Assembly (NCBI GenBank): GCA_027364575.1
Contig: DAHXPC010000001.1
Coordinates: forward strand, 1-64,000
Direction of reading: 5' to 3'
DNA: 64,000 nt
Origin: a bacterium
Lineage (GTDB): Bacteria; Pseudomonadota; Gammaproteobacteria; UBA6186; Azoamicaceae
Position numbers and translations under genes: made by a program. The notes beneath the pieces are model-generated. The model ran no database searches. It was not told the origin of the DNA and saw only the letters and a program-made list of their open reading frames with translations. Of this stretch, positions 30,012-38,938 are shown one piece after another; position 1 is the first letter of the stretch, and each line of letters begins with the position of its first letter.

Positions 30012-31073
30012 TTAAATTTTACTCTTAAATTTTATCATCAAATATAACCTAAAAATAAATGAAACATTGTTTTTGCTAAAAACAGGGTATTCAAGAATTT
30101 TATTTGTAAATTTTCTTTTAAAATACTCTATGCTTTTTTCTTTTTCAGTTGTAGGATTGGGGTTTATTCCTGAAAAATCAAAATATTGGCATCCATTATT
30201 TTTATATTTTTTAATCATTTCCCACAAAAGGTAATCCTGGGTTGGCACGCTATCTGCTTTAGCAGCTGGTGTTAAAAACATACTCCCAATATCAACAATA
30301 CCATTATCTTCTGAAAAGGTAATACCAGAATAAACCAAATTCATATTTTTATTGGTAACAACATACAAAGCTGTATTTTTAGGAGTTGCTTGCCAAATGT
30401 TTTTAATTTTGCTAGGTATATACTTGTGTGCTGCCCACCCATTATAATTTTTTAAATAATATTGCTTATACTCGTCTACGTTTTGTATTTTCACAACCAT
30501 ACACTCTTGTTTCAAGCATTTTCTTACAGCCGTGCGTACCGAGTTATGAAGGCTGCGCCATATTGCATCTTCATCTTCCGTTAAGTTAATATAAAGAGTA
30601 GCCCACTTTTTTTCAACAAACTTATTTTCACCAATAACTTTTCGCATAATATCAAAAGATACATGTGTGTTTGAAAAACCATAGGAAGGATAAATATTAA
30701 TTGATGAGGGCCTAACTTTTTTTGCCAACTTCCCGACTAGTTTGACGAAATATATCCAAACACTTTCAGCATTTGCTTCAGCATTAAGCAAAAGTGGTCC
30801 ATTAACACATATCAAATCCCCACTGCCCCTTATATATTTTTTAATAAAAGAAAATTTTGTTTCTGGTATCTCTGGATAATAATAAAACTTAGCAAACATG
30901 ACTAAATTATCGTTATCAAAAATCTGCAGGTAAAAATCACGGGCATTATGAACAGTTTTAGCCCATTTAGTCGACAACATAGATTGCGAAGATACTTTGC
31001 TTCCAACCCTAACTTTTGCCACAAGCTCATCCCAATCCGCTGGCGAATGATCACTGATGGTACCCATTAACAT
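30012..31073 (-). CDS. FemAB/FemX-like aminoacyl- or acyltransferase (GNAT fold)
   Basis: A 353-residue protein of the FemAB/lipid II:glycine transferase-like group. C-terminal segments YFDFSGINPNPTTEKEKS and YFKRKF match the conserved end of the family, and DYLLWEMIKKYKNNG precedes it. Classical members add amino acids from aminoacyl-tRNA to peptidoglycan precursors; in polysaccharide clusters, relatives appear to add other acyl groups. Position in the glycan operon suggests it decorates an amino sugar, but this is inference. It overlaps the neighbouring 587-residue protein by seven bases. Confidence 0.75.
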   Translation of the reverse strand: MLMGTISDHSPADWDELVAKVRVGSKVSSQSMLSTKWAKTVHNARDFYLQIFDNDNLVMFAKFYYYPEIPETKFSFIKKYIRGSGDLICVNGPLLLNAEANAESVWIYFVKLVGKLAKKVRPSSINIYPSYGFSNTHVSFDIMRKVIGENKFVEKKWATLYINLTEDEDAIWRSLHNSVRTAVRKCLKQECMVVKIQNVDEYKQYYLKNYNGWAAHKYIPSKIKNIWQATPKNTALYVVTNKNMNLVYSGITFSEDNGIVDIGSMFLTPAAKADSVPTQDYLLWEMIKKYKNNGCQYFDFSGINPNPTTEKEKSIEYFKRKFTNKILEYPVFSKNNVSFIFRLYLMIKFKSKI

Positions 31074-32830
31074 GCTTGCTTATTACCTATAATAGAAATT
31101 ACCGTATCCATGGAACGATATAAATTATCATTATTAAAAAAATCAGAAATGTATTTTTTCGATTTTTCCGTTATCTTCTCCCTGAAGATAACATTATTTT
31201 TATAAAGCTTGAGAGATTCAACAAGCATTGAATAAGAATCTATATAACACTCATCAAATCCTTTTAAAAACTCCCACCCTGGTAGGTGTTGAAAATTCAA
31301 AACAAACCCTCCGTTTGGGTTTAATGCAAACATTTCAAGAGCTGCTGTTGATATATCGGAAAGACATAAGTATGAGTGATATATCAAGCTATAAAAGTCT
31401 GGGGCGTTCTGAATTATTTCAATGTCAAGCTTTGAAAACTTTTCAAGTTTTTCTCTTTTGACGCATGGATGAAGCTTAACGGATATTTTTTTATCAGGCA
31501 TTATTGCTCTTAAGGCATGTATTACCCTCTCAAAATCCTCATCACTTGTCATGCCAACATATAAAAATAGAATACACCCTTTGTTTCCTCCAAAACTATT
31601 ATTATCAAATTCAGTTAGTTTGTGATTTCCGGAAATTAAAGTATTATCTAAAGGATATTGTCCATCATGACACAGAACGTTTTGCCAGAACTGCCCCCAA
31701 ACAAGCGTCTTATCTGAGATAACGAATCCTTTAGTATTATAGTGATCGCTTACTTTTAGATGCATGTAATCTGTGTGATTTCCAAGAATTAAGCCGTGCT
31801 GAACACCAAAGGTAGGAATACTATTTTTTTTTGCTACTATTGTGAGTGCTCTTGCAAAAGGGCCCGTCTCGTAAGCAGACATTACGGCACAGGGATTAAA
31901 ATGATGTATGATGCTTTCTGCAGAACTCATATAACTTTTTATATTTTGAAATAAATTCTTGTGCAAGGTACTTATAATAAAAAATATTGCATATTTGATT
32001 TCATCTGGAAATGGTGCAGTTACAGCCCATTTTTTTAGCGCGTCACTTATACACACAGGTTTCACATCACGATGATCACCAAACGAGGAAAAACATAGCC
32101 AACGCATTTTATTTTTATCATTGAATGATCTTTTAATAAAGCGAAAGGCTGCTGACAAACTAGAGACATAAGGGCAGTCAATTCCAACTAATTCATGCCC
32201 CCTTTCTTTTAAATGGAATGTATAGGCGTCGAGCACTCTATCATAATATTTTCCATTATTGCTTTTTATAGTATATCCACCATGCGAGACCATTAAAATT
32301 GGTTTTACAAGCTTGCGGGATTTTGTAAATAACAATGGGATATTTCGCACGCTTCTGACGGCTTTATCGATGAGTGCATGGCCAAAGGTGAATACCCCAA
32401 TTTGACTTAATACCTTTTTTACATTTTTGATTAAATTAGTAGCAAGAAAAATATATTCAATATTCGCATTTGGAAAAACAACTTGACACAAGCCTGTGGT
32501 TAAGTGCTGATATCTATCGCTGGGGATTTCAATAGTCAACACTGATTCAGGGTGAACGCAAGATATTTTTTTAAATATTTCCAGCAATTCTAGACAATAT
32601 AAAAAATCTGCTGCCACATAAGAATGATAAAACTGCCAAAGATTTATTTCATTATATTGAAATATGTTTATAAATTTTTTGTCTTCCAAAAGCGTATTCA
32701 AAAAATGTATAGCGGTTTTCCAATTACGTTTGGTTTCATAATGAATATTTGATTTTTCATAGGTTACAGTAACATGTGTTTTTTCATGTGCCACAAATCC
32801 CAGTTGAGGTGAAATACTAACTTTAATCAT
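31067..32830 (-). CDS. Large GT-B-like surface-carbohydrate protein, not confidently identified
   Basis: A 587-residue soluble protein of uncertain family. It has QHG at residues 344-346 and KLHP at 452-455, then SDISTAALEM near 492: the QHG/KxHP/S-T-x-E pattern of sialic-acid-type and CDP-glycerol-like GT-B transferases found in capsule clusters. The first 180 residues look unlike these and may be a separate domain. In a pseudaminic acid operon it is a candidate for the transferase that uses CMP-Pse, but this is inferred from context and short motifs only. Confidence 0.6.
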   Translation of the reverse strand: MIKVSISPQLGFVAHEKTHVTVTYEKSNIHYETKRNWKTAIHFLNTLLEDKKFINIFQYNEINLWQFYHSYVAADFLYCLELLEIFKKISCVHPESVLTIEIPSDRYQHLTTGLCQVVFPNANIEYIFLATNLIKNVKKVLSQIGVFTFGHALIDKAVRSVRNIPLLFTKSRKLVKPILMVSHGGYTIKSNNGKYYDRVLDAYTFHLKERGHELVGIDCPYVSSLSAAFRFIKRSFNDKNKMRWLCFSSFGDHRDVKPVCISDALKKWAVTAPFPDEIKYAIFFIISTLHKNLFQNIKSYMSSAESIIHHFNPCAVMSAYETGPFARALTIVAKKNSIPTFGVQHGLILGNHTDYMHLKVSDHYNTKGFVISDKTLVWGQFWQNVLCHDGQYPLDNTLISGNHKLTEFDNNSFGGNKGCILFLYVGMTSDEDFERVIHALRAIMPDKKISVKLHPCVKREKLEKFSKLDIEIIQNAPDFYSLIYHSYLCLSDISTAALEMFALNPNGGFVLNFQHLPGWEFLKGFDECYIDSYSMLVESLKLYKNNVIFREKITEKSKKYISDFFNNDNLYRSMDTVISIIGNKQAC

Positions 32831-33497
32831 GAATTGCCCGAATTAATTGGAACGCTTCGCAAAATATCCTTCCTACACTAGCGCCTCTTAAGGCGCCCTG
32901 ACAACGTAATGCTTCTATTGATCTTGGATGATTTGATTGAGGAATTTCTTCCCCATAGGCTTGCAGAGCTTTAATTTTCTTTTCCAAAAAATCGGCTACA
33001 TTCACATAATAATTTGGAGAGAATATATTTGTCCCCAAAGCCCATTCGGTTGCCGACAGAACTTCATATGTATATATTTGTTTTATGGAACTTGAAGGAA
33101 GCGGACGACATGCAGTTAACGTCGCCCTATGCGTGATTGCGTGATCAATATTTAAATCGCCGTAATGATGCGTATAAATAATCTCTGGCCTGTACTGATG
33201 AATACTTGCTTCTATTTTTTGGACAATGTCTAAAAGTGGTATAGAATCAAGACGATTGTCCGGAAAATCTAAAAACTCCAGTGGTTTTGCACCCAGTATT
33301 TCTAATGCATTGTGAGCAGATTTTTTTCTTTCTTTTAAATCCACATCCAATTGTTTGCTATTTCTAGCACTGACCCCGTCTGCAACAAAGAGAACGGCAA
33401 CTTCATTGCCTTCTAAAGCATGCTTGGCCATTACCCCCCCACACCCTAAAACTTCATCATCCGGATGGGCAGCGACCACTAATATCTTTTTAGACAT
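32823..33497 (-). CDS. PIG-L family deacetylase
   Basis: A 224-residue zinc-dependent N-deacetylase. The signature VVAAHPDDEVLGCGG is at residues 7-21, and the second histidine motif THHYGDLNIDHAITHRAT near 110 completes the metal site. Related enzymes (GlcNAc-PI de-N-acetylase, MshB, BshB) remove acetyl groups from N-acetyl sugars, leaving a free amine. This would create an amine for later acylation, for instance by the FemAB-like or formyltransferase proteins of the same operon. Its ends overlap both neighbours by eight bases. Confidence 0.9.
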   Translation of the reverse strand: MSKKILVVAAHPDDEVLGCGGVMAKHALEGNEVAVLFVADGVSARNSKQLDVDLKERKKSAHNALEILGAKPLEFLDFPDNRLDSIPLLDIVQKIEASIHQYRPEIIYTHHYGDLNIDHAITHRATLTACRPLPSSSIKQIYTYEVLSATEWALGTNIFSPNYYVNVADFLEKKIKALQAYGEEIPQSNHPRSIEALRCQGALRGASVGRIFCEAFQLIRAIHD

Positions 33498-34176
33498 TTT
33501 TTAGAATTCCTAAAGATTGTTTTCCATAATTGACAAGCAAATCAAGCGTTGACATATACGGAATAAAGTTTTCTGATTGTTGCTTATATATTGGATGCTG
33601 ATAATCATCATAAATAATCTCGATATTTGCCTCTTTAAATTTCTTTTCTTCCAAATAATTTCGACCCAACGGCCCAGACAAATACTGTTTCGCTCCAAAT
33701 CTTTCGCATATTTCCAATATCAAATCACTTTTTTTTGATTCAAAATGGTAATCTGAGGCAAACACAATTGGTGTTTTGATATCTAAATGTTGTAAAAAAA
33801 AATTAAGCGATAACTTTAAAACATCTATTAATCTATTAGACTCAATTTCATAAACTTCTTTTAAGCTGCTCTTAAAATCTAACCAATGATTCGCACTTGC
33901 ATATGCCTGTTCTATGGTTAACCAATGTTTTTTCTTCCAATTAACCGTTTGATTAATTGCTATACTATTAATATCAAGATTTCCAAATTTTCCCTTCGTT
34001 AATAAAGGAAGCGTTAACCATATAGGACTTTTATTCAAAAGTATTTTATTGCGATTTATAAAACTATTTTTTTCAAATTGGACTTGATCCAACACCACGT
34101 GAAGATCGCTTTTTGCAATTCTGTTAAAATATCCGAGCCAAGGAAGGTAAGCTGGCTGATTAATGGAAACTATCAT
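33490..34176 (-). CDS. WbqC family protein
   Basis: A 228-residue member of the WbqC-like family of polysaccharide-cluster proteins. Characteristic are INQPAYLPWLGYFNRIAKSD near the N-terminus, VLDQVQFEKNSFINRNKI, and the closing LSGPLGRNYL. The biochemical role is unsettled; the gene commonly sits beside aminotransferases, formyltransferases and other O-antigen decorators. It is joined to its neighbours by one-base or eight-base junctions. Confidence 0.85.
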   Translation of the reverse strand: MIVSINQPAYLPWLGYFNRIAKSDLHVVLDQVQFEKNSFINRNKILLNKSPIWLTLPLLTKGKFGNLDINSIAINQTVNWKKKHWLTIEQAYASANHWLDFKSSLKEVYEIESNRLIDVLKLSLNFFLQHLDIKTPIVFASDYHFESKKSDLILEICERFGAKQYLSGPLGRNYLEEKKFKEANIEIIYDDYQHPIYKQQSENFIPYMSTLDLLVNYGKQSLGILKNV

Positions 34177-34770
34177 TTACTTATACATATACACAGTGAA
34201 ATCATGGGGCAAATAATCATGCCTTAAGACGACGTTAGGCGTTAAGGATGAGCAGAATTCAATTACTTTCAATGGATCAGCATAAAATTCTTGCACTTCC
34301 TTCTTGGGAGCCCATGAACTGAGCGAATTAAATGCGATTCCTTTATTGACAAGTGAAAACATATTTTCAATTTGCTCATACATAATGGTTTCTGTTGCCA
34401 CCGTAAAAATACCGCTTGCCAGACAATAATCGAAAACCCTCTGAGATCCCCAAAAATTATCAATAATATCAAAATCCCATTTTGGATACTTATCTTTCGC
34501 TTTTTTGATCATATTGGGCAATATATCAATTCCCAAATATTGTCCAGTAAAATTTGAAAATTCTAAAAATTCTGTTATATGCCCAAGTCCGCAACCGAAA
34601 TCTATAAGTGAAGAAGAAAACAAGTCTTTATCAATTTTACTTAACACTTCGAATCTAAGCCATTGTGATTTTTTACTTCCCCATTTTACAGCGGTATAAT
34701 CGTCAGTCATATTATGAATATCATAATACTGTATAACATCCGAAAAATACTTTCGCGTATCATCATTCAT
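34177..34770 (-). CDS. SAM-dependent methyltransferase-like protein
   Basis: A 197-residue protein with a likely SAM motif, SLIDFGCGLGHITEFL, near residue 55 and LGIDILPNMIKKAKDKYP as the acidic loop. It otherwise matches no specific methylase group I recognise. It lies between the formyltransferase and WbqC genes, and probably modifies a sugar intermediate. Confidence 0.75.
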   Translation of the reverse strand: MNDDTRKYFSDVIQYYDIHNMTDDYTAVKWGSKKSQWLRFEVLSKIDKDLFSSSLIDFGCGLGHITEFLEFSNFTGQYLGIDILPNMIKKAKDKYPKWDFDIIDNFWGSQRVFDYCLASGIFTVATETIMYEQIENMFSLVNKGIAFNSLSSWAPKKEVQEFYADPLKVIEFCSSLTPNVVLRHDYLPHDFTVYMYK

Positions 34771-34781
34771 CTTGAATCAGC

Positions 34782-35636
34782 CTATTGAATTTCATAACTG
34801 GTCACCTCTAACGCTCCACCTGATGCACATTGAACATAAAACTTGCCATTTTCTTTATGTAAGCCAATTTCAGGGTAATGTCGCAATGATTCTTTTGCTG
34901 ACCAAATAATTATTTTTTGCTCTTCTAAGCATAAATAAGCACCCGGATAAGGTTTGGACAACGCCTTAATAAAATTAATAATTTTTTTGATTTCTTTTTT
35001 GCAATCTATCAACCCATCTTCTGGCTTTCTTGCGCCATATGTTGATTGCAACGTGTCGTCTTGCTTATATCCAGAGATCTTACCTCCTGATATTAAAGAT
35101 CCAATGATCTCTGATGTTATCCTTGTATAGATAGGATATAATTTATTTAAAACATCGCCAATATAATCGCTATCTTCAATAGGCAATAATATTTGTTTGA
35201 TAACATCTCCCGTATCCATACCTTTATCAATAAAATGTGCTGTCAAGCCAACCACATTTTCACCATTTATTATTGCCCAATTTAAGGGTGCTCTCCCTCT
35301 ATATTTAGGCAAAAGACTGGGGTGTAAATTTATGGCTCCATATTTTACCTTGCAATAAGCAGCCTCTGGTAGCAAATATTTATAATCTGTAACCCATAGA
35401 AGATCGGGCTTTAAAGCATTAATAAAATTTAAGAAATCTGAAGATTTTGGTGTACTCCTAAGTACCGGAACCTTAAGGTTTTCCTGCGCATGATTGTAAA
35501 CAGAAAGATAATTGACCCCATCTTCAGGATCAAACGGGTGAGAAACTACACCGACTAAGCAATTATAATGAAATAGAACATTTAGAACCTGCACTCCAAC
35601 CGTATGATTGCCTAAAAACAAAACTCTTAATTGCAT
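34782..35636 (-). CDS. Sugar N-formyltransferase (methionyl-tRNA formyltransferase fold)
   Basis: A 284-residue enzyme with the formyltransferase core: AINLHPSLLPKYRGRAPLNW includes the catalytic Asn-His and SLLPxYRG motif, followed by LTAHFIDKGMDTGDVI with the catalytic Asp. It uses 10-formyltetrahydrofolate to formylate an amine. True Fmt is usually beside def and about 310 residues; here the setting, directly downstream of pseI, points to an amino sugar such as the 4-amine (later N-7) of pseudaminic acid precursor. It touches the pseI stop codon by one base. Confidence 0.85.
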   Translation of the reverse strand: MQLRVLFLGNHTVGVQVLNVLFHYNCLVGVVSHPFDPEDGVNYLSVYNHAQENLKVPVLRSTPKSSDFLNFINALKPDLLWVTDYKYLLPEAAYCKVKYGAINLHPSLLPKYRGRAPLNWAIINGENVVGLTAHFIDKGMDTGDVIKQILLPIEDSDYIGDVLNKLYPIYTRITSEIIGSLISGGKISGYKQDDTLQSTYGARKPEDGLIDCKKEIKKIINFIKALSKPYPGAYLCLEEQKIIIWSAKESLRHYPEIGLHKENGKFYVQCASGGALEVTSYEIQ

Positions 35637-36685
35637 TAACTAATATCTTCTAACATTATAGGTGTGCCCTTGGTTAAGCATTTGTTTAATTTCCTGCCTA
35701 TCAAAAGACTCTTGCTTTTGGGCGGGACACCTGTCCCGGGCCGATAATAACAAATATCCTTATGCGATAATAAAAGCCCTTTAGGCATATCTTCTGCAGC
35801 ACAGCATGACAGTCTAAAATTTTCTCTCGAATGTTTTTCATGCTCTGTTGGCCCTAAATGAGTGTTCCCCATTGCTTGCTCAACAAACCTGACTCCTTGA
35901 ACTAATTGAGAGAAATCTTCGGGGTTAGAAGAAAATCCGTGATCTGGCCCTGACAAACTTTTATCGAATGTAAAATGTTTTTCAATCCAAGCAGATCCAT
36001 AATGGATAGAGCCAACTGATGCCCAGGAACCCTCAGAATGATCACTAAAACCGGTCATAATGCCAAATGTAGTTCTCAAAGTTCTAATTTTCTTAAGGTG
36101 TATATCGGATGCAGGTGTTGGATATTGAGAGGTACAATGAAGCAAGATAAGATTTTTATTTCCAGTATTGCTAAACACATTTACAGCGTCCTCAATTTCA
36201 CTCATGAGAGCCATACCTGTTGATAAAACGGTTGGAATGCCAGATTTTCCCATATAATCGACAAGTTCCAAATTTGTCAGATAATCTGAACCATTTTTAA
36301 GCACATTGACACCAATTTTCTTCAACAAATCAACCCCAGAAAAATTAGTTGGCGTCGAATGAAAATCAATATTGAGCCTATCGCAAAATTCTTTTAATTC
36401 TACCACTTGCTCATCACTCAATTCATAACGCTTAAACATGTCATACTGAGATTCTTTGACCTTTACGCCTTGGGAAAGATACTCATATTCTAAATTTTTA
36501 GTTGGCACAAAATCTTCAGTTTTGTAATTTTGAAACTTGACAGCATCTGCACCCGAATTTTTCGCAGCCAAAATAGTTTTTTTCGCTAAATCCATGTCTC
36601 CATTGTGATTTATTCCTATTTCAGCAACAATATATGCAGGATAACCTTTTCCTATTTTCCTTTTACCCAAGTTAATTACTTGCAT
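35636..36685 (-). CDS. pseI: Pseudaminic acid synthase (NeuB family)
   Basis: A 349-residue enzyme that condenses phosphoenolpyruvate with a 2,4-diacylamino-trideoxyhexose to form a nonulosonic acid. NeuB-family features are YIVAEIGINHNGD near residue 20, GADAVKFQNYKTEDF near 50, STGMA near 155, HCTSQYPTP near 185, and a C-terminal antifreeze-like SAF domain. Assignment as PseI rather than NeuB or LegI rests on adjacent pseG, pseB and pseC genes. It overlaps pseG by 14 bases. Confidence 0.9.
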   Translation of the reverse strand: MQVINLGKRKIGKGYPAYIVAEIGINHNGDMDLAKKTILAAKNSGADAVKFQNYKTEDFVPTKNLEYEYLSQGVKVKESQYDMFKRYELSDEQVVELKEFCDRLNIDFHSTPTNFSGVDLLKKIGVNVLKNGSDYLTNLELVDYMGKSGIPTVLSTGMALMSEIEDAVNVFSNTGNKNLILLHCTSQYPTPASDIHLKKIRTLRTTFGIMTGFSDHSEGSWASVGSIHYGSAWIEKHFTFDKSLSGPDHGFSSNPEDFSQLVQGVRFVEQAMGNTHLGPTEHEKHSRENFRLSCCAAEDMPKGLLLSHKDICYYRPGTGVPPKSKSLLIGRKLNKCLTKGTPIMLEDIS

Positions 36686-37670
36686 TAATTGCCTCCAATA
36701 TTCTATGTGCCCCTAAACCGTCACACACTTGAAATGCTTTGTCCTGAATGGTTCTACGCTTATTATTACTCTCTATCAACATATTGAGTGTTTTTGCATT
36801 CGCCTCTATATTAAGGCTATCAATATGACCCGCCTTAATGGCTACCCCACTTTTATGAAGGTTCTCACTAATGTTCAATTGATCGGAGCTTAAATTAATC
36901 ATGAGGGTAGGTAAGCCTAAGCAACATCTTTCCCACATACTGCTACCTGCAGCCCCTATCGCAATGTCTGCATCAAGAACAAGTTTTGCCATGTTAGGAT
37001 TTAAGTAAATATTACATTCATTAATAAGTGTATCTATATACTCTTTAACTACATTTAGGTTAAGCGAACCAAATCCTAAAACAATATCTACCATGCCAGT
37101 GAAATCTGATTGTTTGATAATATCGAGTGCCTTTAAAGTGTAATTTTCAGGATCGCTGCCACCCATAGAAATTAAAATCCTTTTAACTTCTTTCATTTGG
37201 TTTCTTTTATTTAGTGCTGTAGGTCTTAACTCAACAAAATCATTACGCACTAAAGTATATCTACTACCCGCCAGAACCTTACAATGAACAGGTAAAAAAC
37301 TTACATAATCTATGTCTTCACGCCCGTATGTTTGATCTAATAAAATATCACAATCATGGTTACGGTTAGCAAGATCATCGATGACCATTATTTTTCTGCT
37401 ATAGGGCCTAAAGTGGTTTTCATAAATTTCACTCAGATCATAATTATCTATAATTAATAAATCACAGATTTCAGGAAAATTATAATAATCATTTGGATCG
37501 ATCCGATCATAGGTTTTTAATGCTGAAATGAAATTATAACTTTCTGCTGAGGTAACGAACCTACAGGCCCAGCCGTGTTCACTCAACATATTGGCAAGTA
37601 CAAGCGATCGGATAGCATGTCCAGCCCCAATTGCTGGAGAAGTTTCAAAACACAGAAAGGCCTGCTTCAT
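36672..37670 (-). CDS. pseG: UDP-2,4-diacetamido-2,4,6-trideoxy-beta-L-altropyranose hydrolase
   Basis: A 332-residue GT-B-fold hydrolase that removes UDP before the PseI condensation. The N-terminal ETSPAIGAGHAIRSLVLANML contains the general-base His (IGxGHxxR) of the PseG family, and the C-terminal GAAGSSMWERCCLGLPTLMI matches the UDP-binding region. It lies between the pseudaminic-acid methylase gene and pseI, an arrangement typical of Pse clusters. If N-4 is formylated rather than acetylated, this enzyme would have to accept that substrate. Confidence 0.9.
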   Translation of the reverse strand: MKQAFLCFETSPAIGAGHAIRSLVLANMLSEHGWACRFVTSAESYNFISALKTYDRIDPNDYYNFPEICDLLIIDNYDLSEIYENHFRPYSRKIMVIDDLANRNHDCDILLDQTYGREDIDYVSFLPVHCKVLAGSRYTLVRNDFVELRPTALNKRNQMKEVKRILISMGGSDPENYTLKALDIIKQSDFTGMVDIVLGFGSLNLNVVKEYIDTLINECNIYLNPNMAKLVLDADIAIGAAGSSMWERCCLGLPTLMINLSSDQLNISENLHKSGVAIKAGHIDSLNIEANAKTLNMLIESNNKRRTIQDKAFQVCDGLGAHRILEAINASN

Positions 37671-38293
37671 TTCTTCTCAAACAGCCACCAAGTCAAATTA
37701 TCCAGCCCTGTCGCTTTTTTCCAAGCAAAACCATAATTTCTTAGCGAAAGCTCTGGGTAATTATCAAGGTAGAAGGATCCAAAATCTCTTTTAAATAGAA
37801 CATCTTGATAACCACGGTATTGAATTTCTTCTTCCTTATCAGAAAAGTACTCAACACACACAATATATTTATTAGCTATTCTAACAATATTATCAGTCGC
37901 TTTTTTTAAATCATTTGGGGGAATGTGGATAAGCACCCCACTGGTAAACACCATTTCTACTTTTCTATCATCCAGCATACTCATGTCATAAGCCGATGTA
38001 TTGAAGGCATTGTGATCCTCTATAACCTTATCCTTTACACAAACTTCAAGTGCCTCTAAAAAAGGCTCGACCGCATACAACTCTGCATCTGTAAGCATTT
38101 TAAGAACTCTTAGATTAATACCCACATTGCACCCTACCTCTAAAATCGATTTAGGTAATGCAGGCTGAATCGTTCTTAAAATTTCTGACCATAAAAAAAA
38201 CCTAGACCTAAGATTTGTCTGTTCCGCGAGGTTTCGCTTTATATATTCATGCCCAAATTCCCCAGTCCAAAACTCTAAATTTTTATTTGTCAT
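37667..38293 (-). CDS. Pseudaminic acid biosynthesis-associated methylase
   Basis: A 208-residue SAM-dependent methyltransferase. It begins MTNKNLEFWTGEFGHEYIKR, and ILEVGCNVGINLRVLKML is its SAM-binding motif; the closing GLDNLTWWLFEK is characteristic of the methylase family co-located with pse genes. Its function in the pathway is not established in other bacteria. It overlaps pseG by four bases. Confidence 0.88.
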   Translation of the reverse strand: MTNKNLEFWTGEFGHEYIKRNLAEQTNLRSRFFLWSEILRTIQPALPKSILEVGCNVGINLRVLKMLTDAELYAVEPFLEALEVCVKDKVIEDHNAFNTSAYDMSMLDDRKVEMVFTSGVLIHIPPNDLKKATDNIVRIANKYIVCVEYFSDKEEEIQYRGYQDVLFKRDFGSFYLDNYPELSLRNYGFAWKKATGLDNLTWWLFEKK

Positions 38294-38320
38294 AATATTT
38301 CTCCAAATTTGATAAAACTA

Positions 38321-38938
38321 TCAATTAATCCCCATATACTTTTTTATAGCTTCATAATCTGCCGGCGTATCAAGTGTTATTCGGATACCTCGCTGATTAC
38401 CTTCAGGATTTTCTAAATTATTTACCTGCAAAGTTCGTCGCATCCATTCTGTGACATGCTCAAAATCATCAGGTAATGAAGAGTGCTTGTACGCATCTTC
38501 AAGTTCTTGCATGCCAAAAACTTCACAATCATACCCATGCGGCCAAGAAGGGGGCAAGTTATTACATGTATATTTAGCTTGTTTTTTCAAATGCAGATCC
38601 AGAACCTCGCTACATACCTTATCATTAATTAGTGGGCAGTCACTTGTGATACGCATGACTATATCTGCCTCAAGATATTTGGCTGCTTGATAATACCTCT
38701 CCAGAACGTTTTTTTCTGATCCTCTAAAAACAGAACAATCATATTTTTTTATCTCGTCAACTAAAATGTCATGCTCACTTCCAATGGGTATGGCACAACA
38801 TACTGTATTTATACCTTTTATTTTTTTGCATCTTGTTAACACCTGGCCCAGCACTGTTTTATCTCCCAAAGGAAGCATTACTTTCCCAGGCAATCTCGAA
38901 GATGTCATTCTCGCTTGAACTATTACTACACTTTTCAT
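38321..38938 (-). CDS. SpsF-type cytidylyltransferase, probable CMP-pseudaminic acid synthetase
   Basis: A 205-residue nucleotidyltransferase of the SpsF group. The N-terminal VVIVQARMTSSRLPGKVML is the NTP-binding signature, and ITSDCPLIND near 97-106 supplies the metal site. Its place between pseC and the methylase gene suggests that it performs the PseF reaction (CTP plus Pse to CMP-Pse). Classic PseF starts IPARGGSK and is a different subgroup, so this is a functional inference. Confidence 0.78.
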   Translation of the reverse strand: MKSVVIVQARMTSSRLPGKVMLPLGDKTVLGQVLTRCKKIKGINTVCCAIPIGSEHDILVDEIKKYDCSVFRGSEKNVLERYYQAAKYLEADIVMRITSDCPLINDKVCSEVLDLHLKKQAKYTCNNLPPSWPHGYDCEVFGMQELEDAYKHSSLPDDFEHVTEWMRRTLQVNNLENPEGNQRGIRITLDTPADYEAIKKYMGIN

